In this document: positions 5,126 through 11,586 of the stretch, piece after piece | Layout of the letters: each line of letters begins with the position of its first letter | Position numbering within the stretch: the stretch's first letter is position 1 | From: Deltaproteobacteria bacterium | GTDB lineage: Bacteria; Desulfobacterota; Desulfarculia; Adiutricales; Adiutricaceae | Assembly: GCA_031269135.1 (NCBI GenBank) | Contig: JAISZP010000011.1 | Span: 1 to 11,586 of the forward strand | DNA: 11,586 nucleotides | Direction of reading: 5' to 3' | Translations under genes and position numbers: made by a program | Notes under the pieces: generated by a model | Told to the model about the DNA's origin: nothing | What the model saw: only the letters and a program-made list of their open reading frames with translations | The model's database searches: none

Positions 5126-6139
5126 ATGAGCGATCTTCTAGAAACTATCGAAGAAACCAGACAAAAAGCTCTTAAAGCCATTGAGCAGGCGTCCACCCCC
5201 TCCGAGTTGGAACAGATCCGCATTGAATTTCTGGGGACCAAAGGCCGTATGCTGGAACTTACCAGGTCTTTAGGAACCTTGCCGAAAGAGCTTCGGCCCA
5301 AGGCGGGACAAGCCGCCAACAAAGCTCAAAACGAAATAACCAAAGCTCACCGGGAAGCGTTGGTCGCCGTAAAAAAGAGCGAAGCCATAGCTAATCGACT
5401 GGACGTCACCCTCCCTGGACGTCGCCCCGCCGTCGGCCACACTCATCTATTGAACCAGACTTTGACGGAAATCTGTCAGATCTTCGAACACCTCGGCTTC
5501 AGCATAGTCGAAGGGCCTGAAGTGGAGACGGATTACTACAACTTTGAGGCTTTAAATTTTCCGGCCGACCACCCCTCCCGCGACATGCAGGAAACCCTGT
5601 TTGTGGGCGACAAACTGCTGTTGAGGACCCACACCTCGCCTGTCCAGATAAGGACCATGGAGAAATCCCCTCCTCCGGTCTGGGTGGTGGCCCCGGGGAA
5701 AACTTACCGCCGAGACGACGACGTGACCCATTCGCCTATGTTTCATCAGGTCGAGGGGTTGGTGGTCGACAAAGGCATCACTATGAGCGATCTCAAGGGT
5801 GTGCTCTCGGCCTTCGCCGCGCACTTCTTTTCGCCGAACACCAAGATCCGCCTTCGCCCAAGCTTTTTCCCTTTCACCGAGCCTTCCGCCGAGGTCGACA
5901 TCGCCTGCGTCTTATGCGGAGGGAAAGGGTGCCGACTCTGCAAATCGAGCGGTTGGTTGGAACTGCTTGGAAGCGGCATGGTCGACCCCGCTCTTTATGA
6001 CTTTGTGGGCTACGATCCGGAGAAGATCAGCGGATTCGCGTTCGGCATGGGCGTCGACAGAGCCGCTATGCTGAAATACGGCTTATCGAACATACGCCAT
6101 CTCTACGAAGGCGATCTTAGGTTTTTGAGGCAGTTTTGA
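5126..6139 (+). CDS. pheS: phenylalanyl-tRNA synthetase alpha subunit
   Basis: The product is 337 residues, normal for PheS. The N-terminal coiled-coil arm spans about residues 1-85. The class II catalytic core follows: motif 1 around 118-150 (GFSIVEGPEVETDYYNFEAL), RTHTSPVQIRTM at 167-178, motif 2 around RRDDDVTHSPMFHQVEGLVV (195-214), and motif 3 GFAFGMGVDRAAMLKYGL (303-320). Four cysteines, C261, C264, C269 and C272, form a CxxCx4CxxC loop that may bind a metal; this loop occurs in a subset of bacterial PheS. ATG 5126 gives the expected MSDLLETIEETRQ start; the frame extends upstream into the terminator, which is not plausible coding. The enzyme works as an alpha2beta2 tetramer with PheT, but pheT is not next to it here, so beta must be encoded elsewhere. 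Confidence 0.96.
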   Translation: MSDLLETIEETRQKALKAIEQASTPSELEQIRIEFLGTKGRMLELTRSLGTLPKELRPKAGQAANKAQNEITKAHREALVAVKKSEAIANRLDVTLPGRRPAVGHTHLLNQTLTEICQIFEHLGFSIVEGPEVETDYYNFEALNFPADHPSRDMQETLFVGDKLLLRTHTSPVQIRTMEKSPPPVWVVAPGKTYRRDDDVTHSPMFHQVEGLVVDKGITMSDLKGVLSAFAAHFFSPNTKIRLRPSFFPFTEPSAEVDIACVLCGGKGCRLCKSSGWLELLGSGMVDPALYDFVGYDPEKISGFAFGMGVDRAAMLKYGLSNIRHLYEGDLRFLRQF

Positions 6140-6238
6140 AATCATCGTCGCGCTCCCGCGCCTGAAAGCGCAAGGACGCGCCTTTTCTTAAACGACCGCC
6201 TCGGCTCCAAATTTTGAAGGCTCTTTTATGCAGGCGGC

Positions 6239-6267
6239 TGAAACGATTCGCCCTTTTGTGCTATAAT
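6239..6267 (+). promoter_or_regulatory. extended -10 promoter for the LPS operon
   Basis: TATAAT (6262-6267) is a perfect -10 box and is preceded by TGC (6259-6261), the extended -10 TGn motif. The -35 position at 17-bp spacing is TGAAAC, weak, which is tolerated by extended -10 promoters. It would start a transcript near 6274 with a leader of about 245 nt before waaA, the only obvious promoter between pheS and the LPS genes. Confidence 0.6.
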
Positions 6268-6370
6268 CATCGAAAAAACGACTGACGGCCTTCGACTTGG
6301 CCGACGTTTCGGCGTCGGCATAAGCTTTCCGAAAGCATTAATTTAAGTTTCGCATCTCTTTAAGTAAATT

Positions 6371-6401
6371 ATCTTAATCTTATCTTATCTTATCTTTTCT
6401 T
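6371..6401 (+). repeat. ATCTT pentanucleotide repeat
   Basis: Four perfect contiguous ATCTT units (6377-6396) are flanked by a further ATCTT at 6371-6375 (one extra A between) and a TTCTT at 6397-6401. The tract lies in the leader between the promoter and waaA. Confidence 0.75.
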
Positions 6402-6517
6402 CGTCTAGTTCGCTTCGTAGGCGCACCTATTTTCGGCTACGCCCAAAAGGTCGGTTTTTATCCGCCATCCGCCCCTCCTTTCGGCTGGGCTTGAGACCAG
6501 AGTGGTGTTTCTCCCCC

Positions 6518-7801
6518 ATGCGCACGTTTTATTCCATCATCTATACAGTCGCCTTCTGTCTGGCCGCCCCATACTGGCTTATCCGAGGGCTATTCAACCT
6601 GACGTACCTCAAAAATCTCCGCCGCCGCTTCATCGGTCCCGGACGCATATTGCCGAAACGGCAGGGCCATCCCAGAATATGGGTCTGGGCTTTAAGCCTC
6701 GGCGAAGTGCTGTCGGCCAGAGAACTCGTCAGGGAATTAGACGGCGCCGGCGCCGACGTGGTGGTGACCGCCACCACTCTATCGGGCCTGGCGACCGCCA
6801 GAGCCACCTGGCCGAAACTTCCGATCTTTCCTTCCCCGCTGGATTTTAAATTATCCACTCGCCGCTTTTTGGATCTCGTCGAACCAGACATGCTGATCTT
6901 GATTGAAACCGACATCTGGCCGGGGATACTGCTGCAGATGAAAAGTCGAAACCTTCCTAAAGTCTTGGTTTCAGCCAGAGTCTCCCCACGCTCATTCAAA
7001 AACTACCACCGGATCCGCTTTTTTTGGAGCAAAGTCTTAAGGCTCTTTGATCGCATCGGCGTACAGACCAAAGAAGACAAGGATTTATTCATCACCCTGG
7101 GCGCCTCGCCCGAGGCTGTAGGAGTCACTGGAAACCTCAAGTTCGACCAACCGCCCGTCGAAGACGGTCCCAAGGCCAGAGAAAGCATCTTGGAAGAGAC
7201 CGGGTGGCCCGACGGGCGCTGGTTGGTGGCCGGAAGCACCCACATGGGCGAAGAGACCATCATCATGAACAGTTTTTTGGATCTCTGGCCAAAACACCCG
7301 GAACTGCGGCTCTTGATAGCCCCCAGAGACCGCCATAAATTTGGATTGACCTGGAGAATAATCAGAGAGATGTTTCCGCATGACTGCGCCCAAAGAAGCT
7401 CTCCGTCGCCGACCGACTCGGGGGCCAGGGTGTTTTTGTTGGATACCTTGGGAGAGCTGGCGCGTTTCTATAACCTGGCCGACATAGCCTTAGTCGGCAA
7501 AAGCTGGCCGGCCACGCACGAAGGCGGAGGCCATAACCCGTTGGAGCCAGCCGCCAGAGGCAAAGCCGTCATAGCGGGACCAAGCGTGTCGAACTTCAAA
7601 TGGATGTACAACGCTCTGGTGCAAGCCGGCGGCGCCCGTTTGGTCGGCAAAGAGGAATTGACGGCGGCCCTCGACGCCCTTCTGAGTGCGCCAGGACTTG
7701 CCCAGCAGATGGGGCAAAACGGACGGGACTTTGTCCTCGCCCACCACGGAGCGGTCAAAGACACCTTGAAATTCGTATCCCCGCCGCTGCCCGGCGCGTG
7801 A
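6518..7801 (+). CDS. waaA: 3-deoxy-D-manno-octulosonic acid (Kdo) transferase
   Basis: The product is 427 residues, typical of WaaA. It adds Kdo from CMP-Kdo to the lipid A precursor at the cytoplasmic face of the inner membrane. An N-terminal membrane anchor (about 4-24, FYSIIYTVAFCLAAPYWLI) precedes two Rossmann-like domains. The first has ALSLGEVLSARELV with the expected general base E63, VTATTLSGLATA, FPSPLDF and IETDIWPG (129-136). The second has VAGSTHMGEE, RLLIAPRD, and the donor-binding EGGGHNPLEPAARGKAVIAG (335-354). ATG 6518 puts the anchor at the N-terminus as in the family; the frame also offers an earlier TTG at 6491. No Shine-Dalgarno is visible at either start. lpxK follows 79 bp on. 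How many Kdo residues it adds cannot be told. Confidence 0.95.
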   Translation: MRTFYSIIYTVAFCLAAPYWLIRGLFNLTYLKNLRRRFIGPGRILPKRQGHPRIWVWALSLGEVLSARELVRELDGAGADVVVTATTLSGLATARATWPKLPIFPSPLDFKLSTRRFLDLVEPDMLILIETDIWPGILLQMKSRNLPKVLVSARVSPRSFKNYHRIRFFWSKVLRLFDRIGVQTKEDKDLFITLGASPEAVGVTGNLKFDQPPVEDGPKARESILEETGWPDGRWLVAGSTHMGEETIIMNSFLDLWPKHPELRLLIAPRDRHKFGLTWRIIREMFPHDCAQRSSPSPTDSGARVFLLDTLGELARFYNLADIALVGKSWPATHEGGGHNPLEPAARGKAVIAGPSVSNFKWMYNALVQAGGARLVGKEELTAALDALLSAPGLAQQMGQNGRDFVLAHHGAVKDTLKFVSPPLPGA

Positions 7802-7812
7802 CCTTCTCAAAT

Positions 7813-7870
7813 ATGCCTTATCAGACATACCTTATCGGGCGCACCTCATCAGACATGCCTTGTCAGGCGA
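7813..7870 (+). repeat. degenerate short tandem repeat between waaA and lpxK
   Basis: Four diverged units are seen: ATGCCTTATCAGAC (7813), ATACCTTATCGGGCGC (7827), ACCTCATCAGAC (7843) and ATGCCTTGTCAGGCGA (7855). They occupy nearly the whole 79-bp gap. No terminator or promoter is visible, so the two genes are probably cotranscribed. Confidence 0.65.
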
Positions 7871-7880
7871 ACTTGCATAA

Positions 7881-8960
7881 ATGTTCTTAAGCTCAATCAT
7901 CCCCGCCTCCCCGGTCGCCGCTCTAAAACCCCTCGGGCGCCTTTGGGGCTGGCTTATGAAGCTAAGGCGCGAAGCCTACGAGTCGGGTCTTTTTCGCTCC
8001 ACAAGAGTCTCGCGCCCGGTGATATCGATAGGAAACATCACCATGGGCGGAAACGGCAAAACTCCCATGTGCATATATTTAGCCCAGACTCTTATCGAGC
8101 GGGGCTATAGGGTCGCAATTCTGTCGAGAGGGTACGGTCGAAAAAAAGCGCCCGGAAAAAAAGATCCGGTCACGGTTTCTCTTGGGGAAAAACTCTTGAC
8201 GAGCGCGCTTCGGAGCGGCGACGAGCCAGCTCTGATGGCTTCAAAAACCAAAGCCATAGTCGTTTGCGCGAGCAAGCGCGCGCTGGCCGCCCAAGCCGCG
8301 ATCGCTCACGGAGCTCAAATCCTTATTTTAGATGACGGCTTCCAGCACCTGCCGCTCCACCGCGACCTTGAAATCCTGATGCTCAGAACCCGGCAGCCTT
8401 TCGGAAACAATCTGGTCGTCCCAGCCGGGCCTTTAAGAGAAAACTTCGCCGAGCACCATAGGGCCCAGGCTTTAGTGGCGGTAGGCGAAGAACTTACGGA
8501 AGAAATAAAAACCATTGCTGGAGGGCGCCCGCTTTTTCTGGCCCATATCCAGCCCACCGGACTTCAGGACGTTTCGGCAGGCCCCCTGCTGCCTCTAGAC
8601 CACCTCAAAGGCGAAGCCATAGCCGCCTTTTGCGGACTGGCCAGACCAAACGCCTTCTACGAAACTCTCCGCTCCATCGGCTTAGAACCAAGAGACCATC
8701 TCTCCTTTCCCGACCATACCCCTTATGGTCCGAAGCAAATCTCGCTTTTAAGGCGTCTTTTGACTTCCACCAACGCCAGGCTTCTTTTGACGACCTCCAA
8801 AGATGCGGTGAAACTCCCCAAATCCCTCCCTTTTACGGTCTTGACTTTAGAAACCAAGATGGTCGTCGAGCGCGGCGACGGCTTCATCAATTATGTCTTG
8901 GAGCGGTGCGGGCCATTCGCCCCCGATTTCAAGACGAATAAGACCGGATTTTTGCAGTGA
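7881..8960 (+). CDS. lpxK: tetraacyldisaccharide 4'-kinase
   Basis: The product is 359 residues, within the LpxK range. It phosphorylates the 4' position of the tetraacyldisaccharide-1-phosphate to make lipid IVA, using ATP at the inner membrane. The N-terminal amphipathic segment (1-36) precedes VISIGNITMGGNGKTP (47-62), the LpxK-type P-loop. Then come ILSRGYGRK (80-88), SGDEPALMA (112-120), ILDDGFQHLPLHRDLEI (149-165) with the DDGFQH catalytic signature, VVPAGPLRE (179-187), AFCGLARPNAF, SFPDHTPY (275-282) and LLTTSKDAVKL (302-312). ATG 7881 keeps the whole N-terminal segment usual for the family. No clear ribosome-binding site is present, suggesting coupling to waaA. The stop TGA overlaps the next GTG. 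Confidence 0.96.
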   Translation: MFLSSIIPASPVAALKPLGRLWGWLMKLRREAYESGLFRSTRVSRPVISIGNITMGGNGKTPMCIYLAQTLIERGYRVAILSRGYGRKKAPGKKDPVTVSLGEKLLTSALRSGDEPALMASKTKAIVVCASKRALAAQAAIAHGAQILILDDGFQHLPLHRDLEILMLRTRQPFGNNLVVPAGPLRENFAEHHRAQALVAVGEELTEEIKTIAGGRPLFLAHIQPTGLQDVSAGPLLPLDHLKGEAIAAFCGLARPNAFYETLRSIGLEPRDHLSFPDHTPYGPKQISLLRRLLTSTNARLLLTTSKDAVKLPKSLPFTVLTLETKMVVERGDGFINYVLERCGPFAPDFKTNKTGFLQ

Positions 8961-10372
8961 ACGACGCTTCTTCGTCAGGGCCCAACAAACCCATCTTGAT
9001 TAGAGGCTTGAACTGGCTAGGCGACGCCGTGATGAGCCTTCCCGCCTTAGAGGCTCTCGGCCGATTCGAAAAGGAGCGGCCTGTGTGGGTGATCGCAAGG
9101 ACGGGAGCCGCCGCCGCCTACCGCCACCACCATGGAGTCGAAAGAGTCATAACGGAAGAGCGCTCTTTAAAAGGCCGAATGAAGCTCGCATCGATCCTGC
9201 GCTCCCAAGATTTCTCAAGGGCTTTCATTTTTCCGAACTCCTTTTCCTCGGCCCTGACGGCTTTTCTTGGAAGGGTTCCGGACCGCCTCGGCTACAGACG
9301 AAACCTCCGCAGCGCCATCCTGAGCAAGTCTTTGAAAATGAAGCCCTGCGACTTTTACAGCCATCAGAGTTTTCACTTTCTGAACCTTATCGAAGCCGCG
9401 TACGGCCAAGCCCCTTTCATCAGACCAAAGCTCGCCGCGCCGCCGCTTGACCCACAGCTCGCCCTTCCCGACGGCTTTAAATTGGCCCTGGCGCCGGGCG
9501 CAGCTTACGGCGGCGCCAAACAGTGGCCGGCTGAGCGCTTTGCCGACAGCGCCCTTTTAATCCTCTCCGAACTTAAAGGAACCGCCGTCATCTTAGGAGG
9601 GCCGTCTGAAATGGCGGCGGCGGCCAAGGTCGAAGAACGCCTAAAAAACCGCGTTCCTCTATTGAACCTCGCCGGCCGCACTAACCTCGACCAAGCGGCG
9701 GCGGCGCTCGCCGGCTGCGATTTGACGCTCTCCAACGACTCGGGCTTGATGCACCTGTCGGGGGCTTTAGACGTCCCGGTCGTGGCCGCCTTCGGCCCGA
9801 CCAACCCGTTATCGACCTCGCCGCTGGCCCGGCTTTGGTCCATCGTCAGAAAGCCGGTCGAGTGCTCTCCCTGCCTGCTTAGACAGTGCCCTAAAGCTCA
9901 AAGGATCTGCTTTGACGGAGTCACGCCTCAGTTGATGGCTCAAGAGGCTTTTAGGCTTCTATCCAAACCGGTGAAAGCCGCCGGGGCGCTCTTTTGGAAG
10001 CCGAATCAAGCGCATCCGCGGCTGCTGACCAATTCGCCGAATCTAAGACTGGTGGTCGATAGAAGCGATTTTTTAAAATTATCATCAGAGCCTTTTAAAG
10101 CGCCGGAAGGGACGATTGTTCTGCAACAACCCCTCAGCGCTTCGCAAATGAGCGATTTTTGGCGAAACAACGGCTTGAATCCATCTTCATCTCTATGGCT
10201 GTCGGACGACGCGACTTTTCTCAAAAACTCGCTCCAATTCGGCGGCAAATCGGCTTTAATCATGACCGAGCGGGCAATCTCTCAAATCCCGGACATACTG
10301 CACGACGACTTTTTGCCGAGCATCACCGTACCTGACCCCGCTCGGGCCTTAGAATGGTTCGACGGCCTGTGA
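8957..10372 (+). CDS. waaF: ADP-heptose:LPS heptosyltransferase II-like, with C-terminal extension
   Basis: The GT9 family core spans residues 12-338. It has LIRGLNWLGDAVMSLPALEA near the N-terminus (acidic base D23), a GYRRNLRSAIL segment, LALAPGAAYGGAKQWPAERF (176-195), LGGPSE (213-218) and NLAGRTNLDQAAAALAGCDL (237-256). SNDSGLMHLSGALDVPVVAAFGPT follows in the ADP-heptose site. Four cysteines (303, 306, 311, 318; CxxCx4Cx6C) lie after it, as seen in many members. The NWLGDAVM form favours WaaF, the transferase adding the second heptose. At 471 residues it is about 120 longer than usual. The tail (342-471) is not a recognised domain, though LWLSDDATFLKNSLQFGG faintly recalls a late HAD motif; no DxD nucleophile is present. 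The start GTG overlaps the lpxK stop (GTGA), and the stop overlaps the next start the same way. Confidence 0.9.
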   Translation: MNDASSSGPNKPILIRGLNWLGDAVMSLPALEALGRFEKERPVWVIARTGAAAAYRHHHGVERVITEERSLKGRMKLASILRSQDFSRAFIFPNSFSSALTAFLGRVPDRLGYRRNLRSAILSKSLKMKPCDFYSHQSFHFLNLIEAAYGQAPFIRPKLAAPPLDPQLALPDGFKLALAPGAAYGGAKQWPAERFADSALLILSELKGTAVILGGPSEMAAAAKVEERLKNRVPLLNLAGRTNLDQAAAALAGCDLTLSNDSGLMHLSGALDVPVVAAFGPTNPLSTSPLARLWSIVRKPVECSPCLLRQCPKAQRICFDGVTPQLMAQEAFRLLSKPVKAAGALFWKPNQAHPRLLTNSPNLRLVVDRSDFLKLSSEPFKAPEGTIVLQQPLSASQMSDFWRNNGLNPSSSLWLSDDATFLKNSLQFGGKSALIMTERAISQIPDILHDDFLPSITVPDPARALEWFDGL

Positions 10373-11427
10373 AACGCCTACTTATCGTCAAAATGAGCGC
10401 CTTAGGCGACGTGGTGATGACCATTCCGGCCTTAATGGCCCTTAAAGCCGCCTTCCCTGAAGCTGAAATAGACTGGTTGGTGGAACCCGCCTCAAAAGAT
10501 TTGCTGGAAGGGCGCCCGGACATCAATCGGCTCTTGGTGAGTCCAAGACCTCTGGCCGGAAAACTCTTTAGAACGTTTCATCCATTTAAGGCGGCAAGAG
10601 TCTGGTTGGACTTCTTCAAATCTTTAAGAGACAGACGCTACGATGCCGTCCTAGATTTTCAGGGGCTGTTTAAAAGCGCCATAAACGTAATGCTCTCGTC
10701 ATCTCCCAGAAAGATCGGCTTTGCCGGGACGCGGGAGCTGTCGTCCCTGGCGCTCACCGAAAAACTCCCTCCATACGATCCGCAGCGTCACGCCCTGCTT
10801 CGTTACTTGGACCTGGTCGGCTATCTGGGCGCGGAGCCTGTTCCCGGCTGGCAAGACAAACCCTATCTCCACCCCAGCCCAAAAGCCCGTCAAAAAGCCT
10901 CAGAGCTGTTGAAACCCATAGGCGAAGCCCCATTTATAGCCTTATCCCCCGGAACTCGCTGGCCCACTAAACTGTGGCCCCTTTCCAATTGGGAGCGGTT
11001 GGCGGAGCTTTTAAACGACGCGCGCCTGCCAATGGTGGCGCTGGGAGGACCCAGCGAGAAAGAGTGGTGCGACTTGTTGGCTGAAAGAGGGGCTCTCTCT
11101 TTGGCCGGGAAGACCTCTCTCGACGTCTTAGCCGCAGTTCTGGCTCAGGCCAAGATGCTTATAACTCCCGACAGCGGTCCGATGCACCTGGCCGTTTCCG
11201 TAGGTTGCGGAGGACTTGCCCTTTTCGGCCCCACCAGACCAGAGCGCACCGGCCCTTTTGGCGACCTCTTTGAAATACTCACACCCGACGTCGACTGCTT
11301 GGGTTGTCTAAAACGGCGGTGCCCATTGAGCCCGCAGAAGTGCTTAGGACTCCTGACGGCCCAGCAGGTGGCTCAAAGAGCTGTTTCCATGATGAGCCGA
11401 TTACCTGACAAGCCGGTGCCTGAATAA
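10369..11427 (+). CDS. waaC: ADP-heptose:LPS heptosyltransferase I-like
   Basis: The product is 352 residues from GTG 10369. An ATG at 10354 would add five residues, but the GTGA overlap repeats the lpxK-waaF junction and starts MKRLLIVKMSALGDVVMTIP exactly where family members start. This is a GT9 enzyme that would add the first heptose to Kdo. It has the acidic base D14 in SALGDVV, YDAVLDFQGLFKSA (91-104), LSPGTRWPTKLWP (192-204), ALGGPSE (224-230), SLAGKTSLDVLAAVLAQA (244-261) and TPDSGPMHLAVSVGCGGLAL, FGPTRPERTGP (266-296). Cysteines 310, 313, 318 and 325 repeat the CxxCx4Cx6C of the preceding protein. The last 16 or so codons (MMSRLPDKPVPE) are built from a tandem repeat that continues past the stop. 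Assignment as heptosyltransferase I rather than III rests on the N-terminal motif and position. Confidence 0.9.
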   Translation: MKRLLIVKMSALGDVVMTIPALMALKAAFPEAEIDWLVEPASKDLLEGRPDINRLLVSPRPLAGKLFRTFHPFKAARVWLDFFKSLRDRRYDAVLDFQGLFKSAINVMLSSSPRKIGFAGTRELSSLALTEKLPPYDPQRHALLRYLDLVGYLGAEPVPGWQDKPYLHPSPKARQKASELLKPIGEAPFIALSPGTRWPTKLWPLSNWERLAELLNDARLPMVALGGPSEKEWCDLLAERGALSLAGKTSLDVLAAVLAQAKMLITPDSGPMHLAVSVGCGGLALFGPTRPERTGPFGDLFEILTPDVDCLGCLKRRCPLSPQKCLGLLTAQQVAQRAVSMMSRLPDKPVPE

Positions 11428-11492
11428 GCTGGTTTCATGATGAGCCGATTGCCTGAACAAGCTGGTTACATGAAAAGCTGGTTGCCTGATAA
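11380..11492 (+). repeat. 32-33 bp tandem repeat spanning the waaC stop codon
   Basis: Units start at 11380 (GCTGTTTCCATGATGAGCC), 11428 (GCTGGTTTCATGATGAGCC) and 11461 (GCTGGTTACATGAAAAGC). A 16-bp half-unit GCCGGTGCCTGAATAA (11412-11427) between the first two contains the waaC stop. Each unit ends with a CCTGA-AA pattern. The array therefore forms the C-terminus of the protein and continues into the downstream gap. The remaining 94 bases of the window (11493-11586) hold no gene I can support, only a short dyad GTCCA/TGGAC (11550-11554 with 11564-11568). Confidence 0.75.
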
Positions 11493-11586
11493 ACCTATTC
11501 GATAAGTAACACGCCGTTTAAGCGTCTTTACGGCTCAAAAAGCCTGCGCGTCCAGCGGGCAAATGGACTCGCTTAGCGAAAGGCCG

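Larger units (their letters stand above)
6140..6517. other. 378-bp intergenic region between pheS and waaA
   Basis: No convincing gene lies here on either strand. It contains GC-rich dyads just after pheS (6148-6183, ending in CCTTTTCTT) that might end that transcript, an extended -10 promoter near 6262, a 7-bp hairpin GCCGACG/CGTCGGC (6300-6306 with 6313-6319), a GCTTTC/GAAAGC palindrome (6324-6336), and an ATCTT repeat tract (6371-6396). The remainder up to waaA is pyrimidine-rich without a clear ribosome-binding site. Confidence 0.5.

Noticed and set aside
6140..6240. pheT or another gene after pheS.
   Set aside because: No frame carries PheT-like sequence; stops are frequent on both strands.

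Overview
The window looks like chromosomal DNA of a Gram-negative bacterium that makes lipopolysaccharide (LPS) with a Kdo/heptose core. The rpmI-rplT-pheS cluster, the four-cysteine insertion in PheS and the gene order waaA-lpxK-waaF-waaC are most reminiscent of Deltaproteobacteria/Desulfobacterota. That placement is an inference; no rRNA or other taxonomic marker is present.

Left part (about 1-4022): an accessory, partly decayed island. It holds an AT-rich gene-free stretch, a small unrecognised gene with an XRE-like look (477-836), a bidirectional terminator, an intact-looking Phd/YefM-RelE toxin-antitoxin pair on the minus strand (949-1468) with its own promoter and repeats, and a frameshifted remnant of an ISAs1-family transposase (about 1572-1933, minus strand). 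Next come three consecutive damaged genes that together look like a BsuBI/PstI-type restriction-modification system: a small Cro/C1-type regulator with a one-base deletion, a roughly 496-codon adenine-N6 methyltransferase with a one-base insertion in an AAA run, and only the N-terminal quarter or so of the restriction endonuclease. A perfect 23-bp direct repeat (482-504 and 3988-4010) brackets all of this and ends 12 bp before the promoter of the ribosomal genes. This suggests an island boundary or a duplication footprint.

Middle part (4023-6139): housekeeping translation genes on the plus strand. A near-consensus promoter drives rpmI (L35) and rplT (L20). A minisatellite-bearing intergenic region with a strong hairpin terminator follows, then pheS. 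The usual neighbours infC (before rpmI) and pheT (after pheS) are absent from the window, so the common infC-rpmI-rplT-pheST order is broken up here.

Right part (6140-11586): an LPS inner-core operon on the plus strand. A 378-bp leader with an extended -10 promoter and an ATCTT pentanucleotide repeat precedes waaA (Kdo transferase), lpxK (lipid A 4'-kinase), waaF-like and waaC-like (heptosyltransferases). The last three are joined by GTGA start/stop overlaps. Together they complete Kdo2-lipid A and add the first two heptoses on the cytoplasmic side of the inner membrane.

A recurring oddity is short degenerate tandem repeats (units of 14-33 bp) in or beside several gene boundaries (4071-4112, 4918-5036, 7813-7870, 11380-11492). 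The last array runs across the waaC stop codon. I found no wholly new system. The strongest leads are the repeat-bracketed island of broken genes with a surviving toxin-antitoxin pair, the minisatellite habit, and an unexplained C-terminal extension on the WaaF-like protein.
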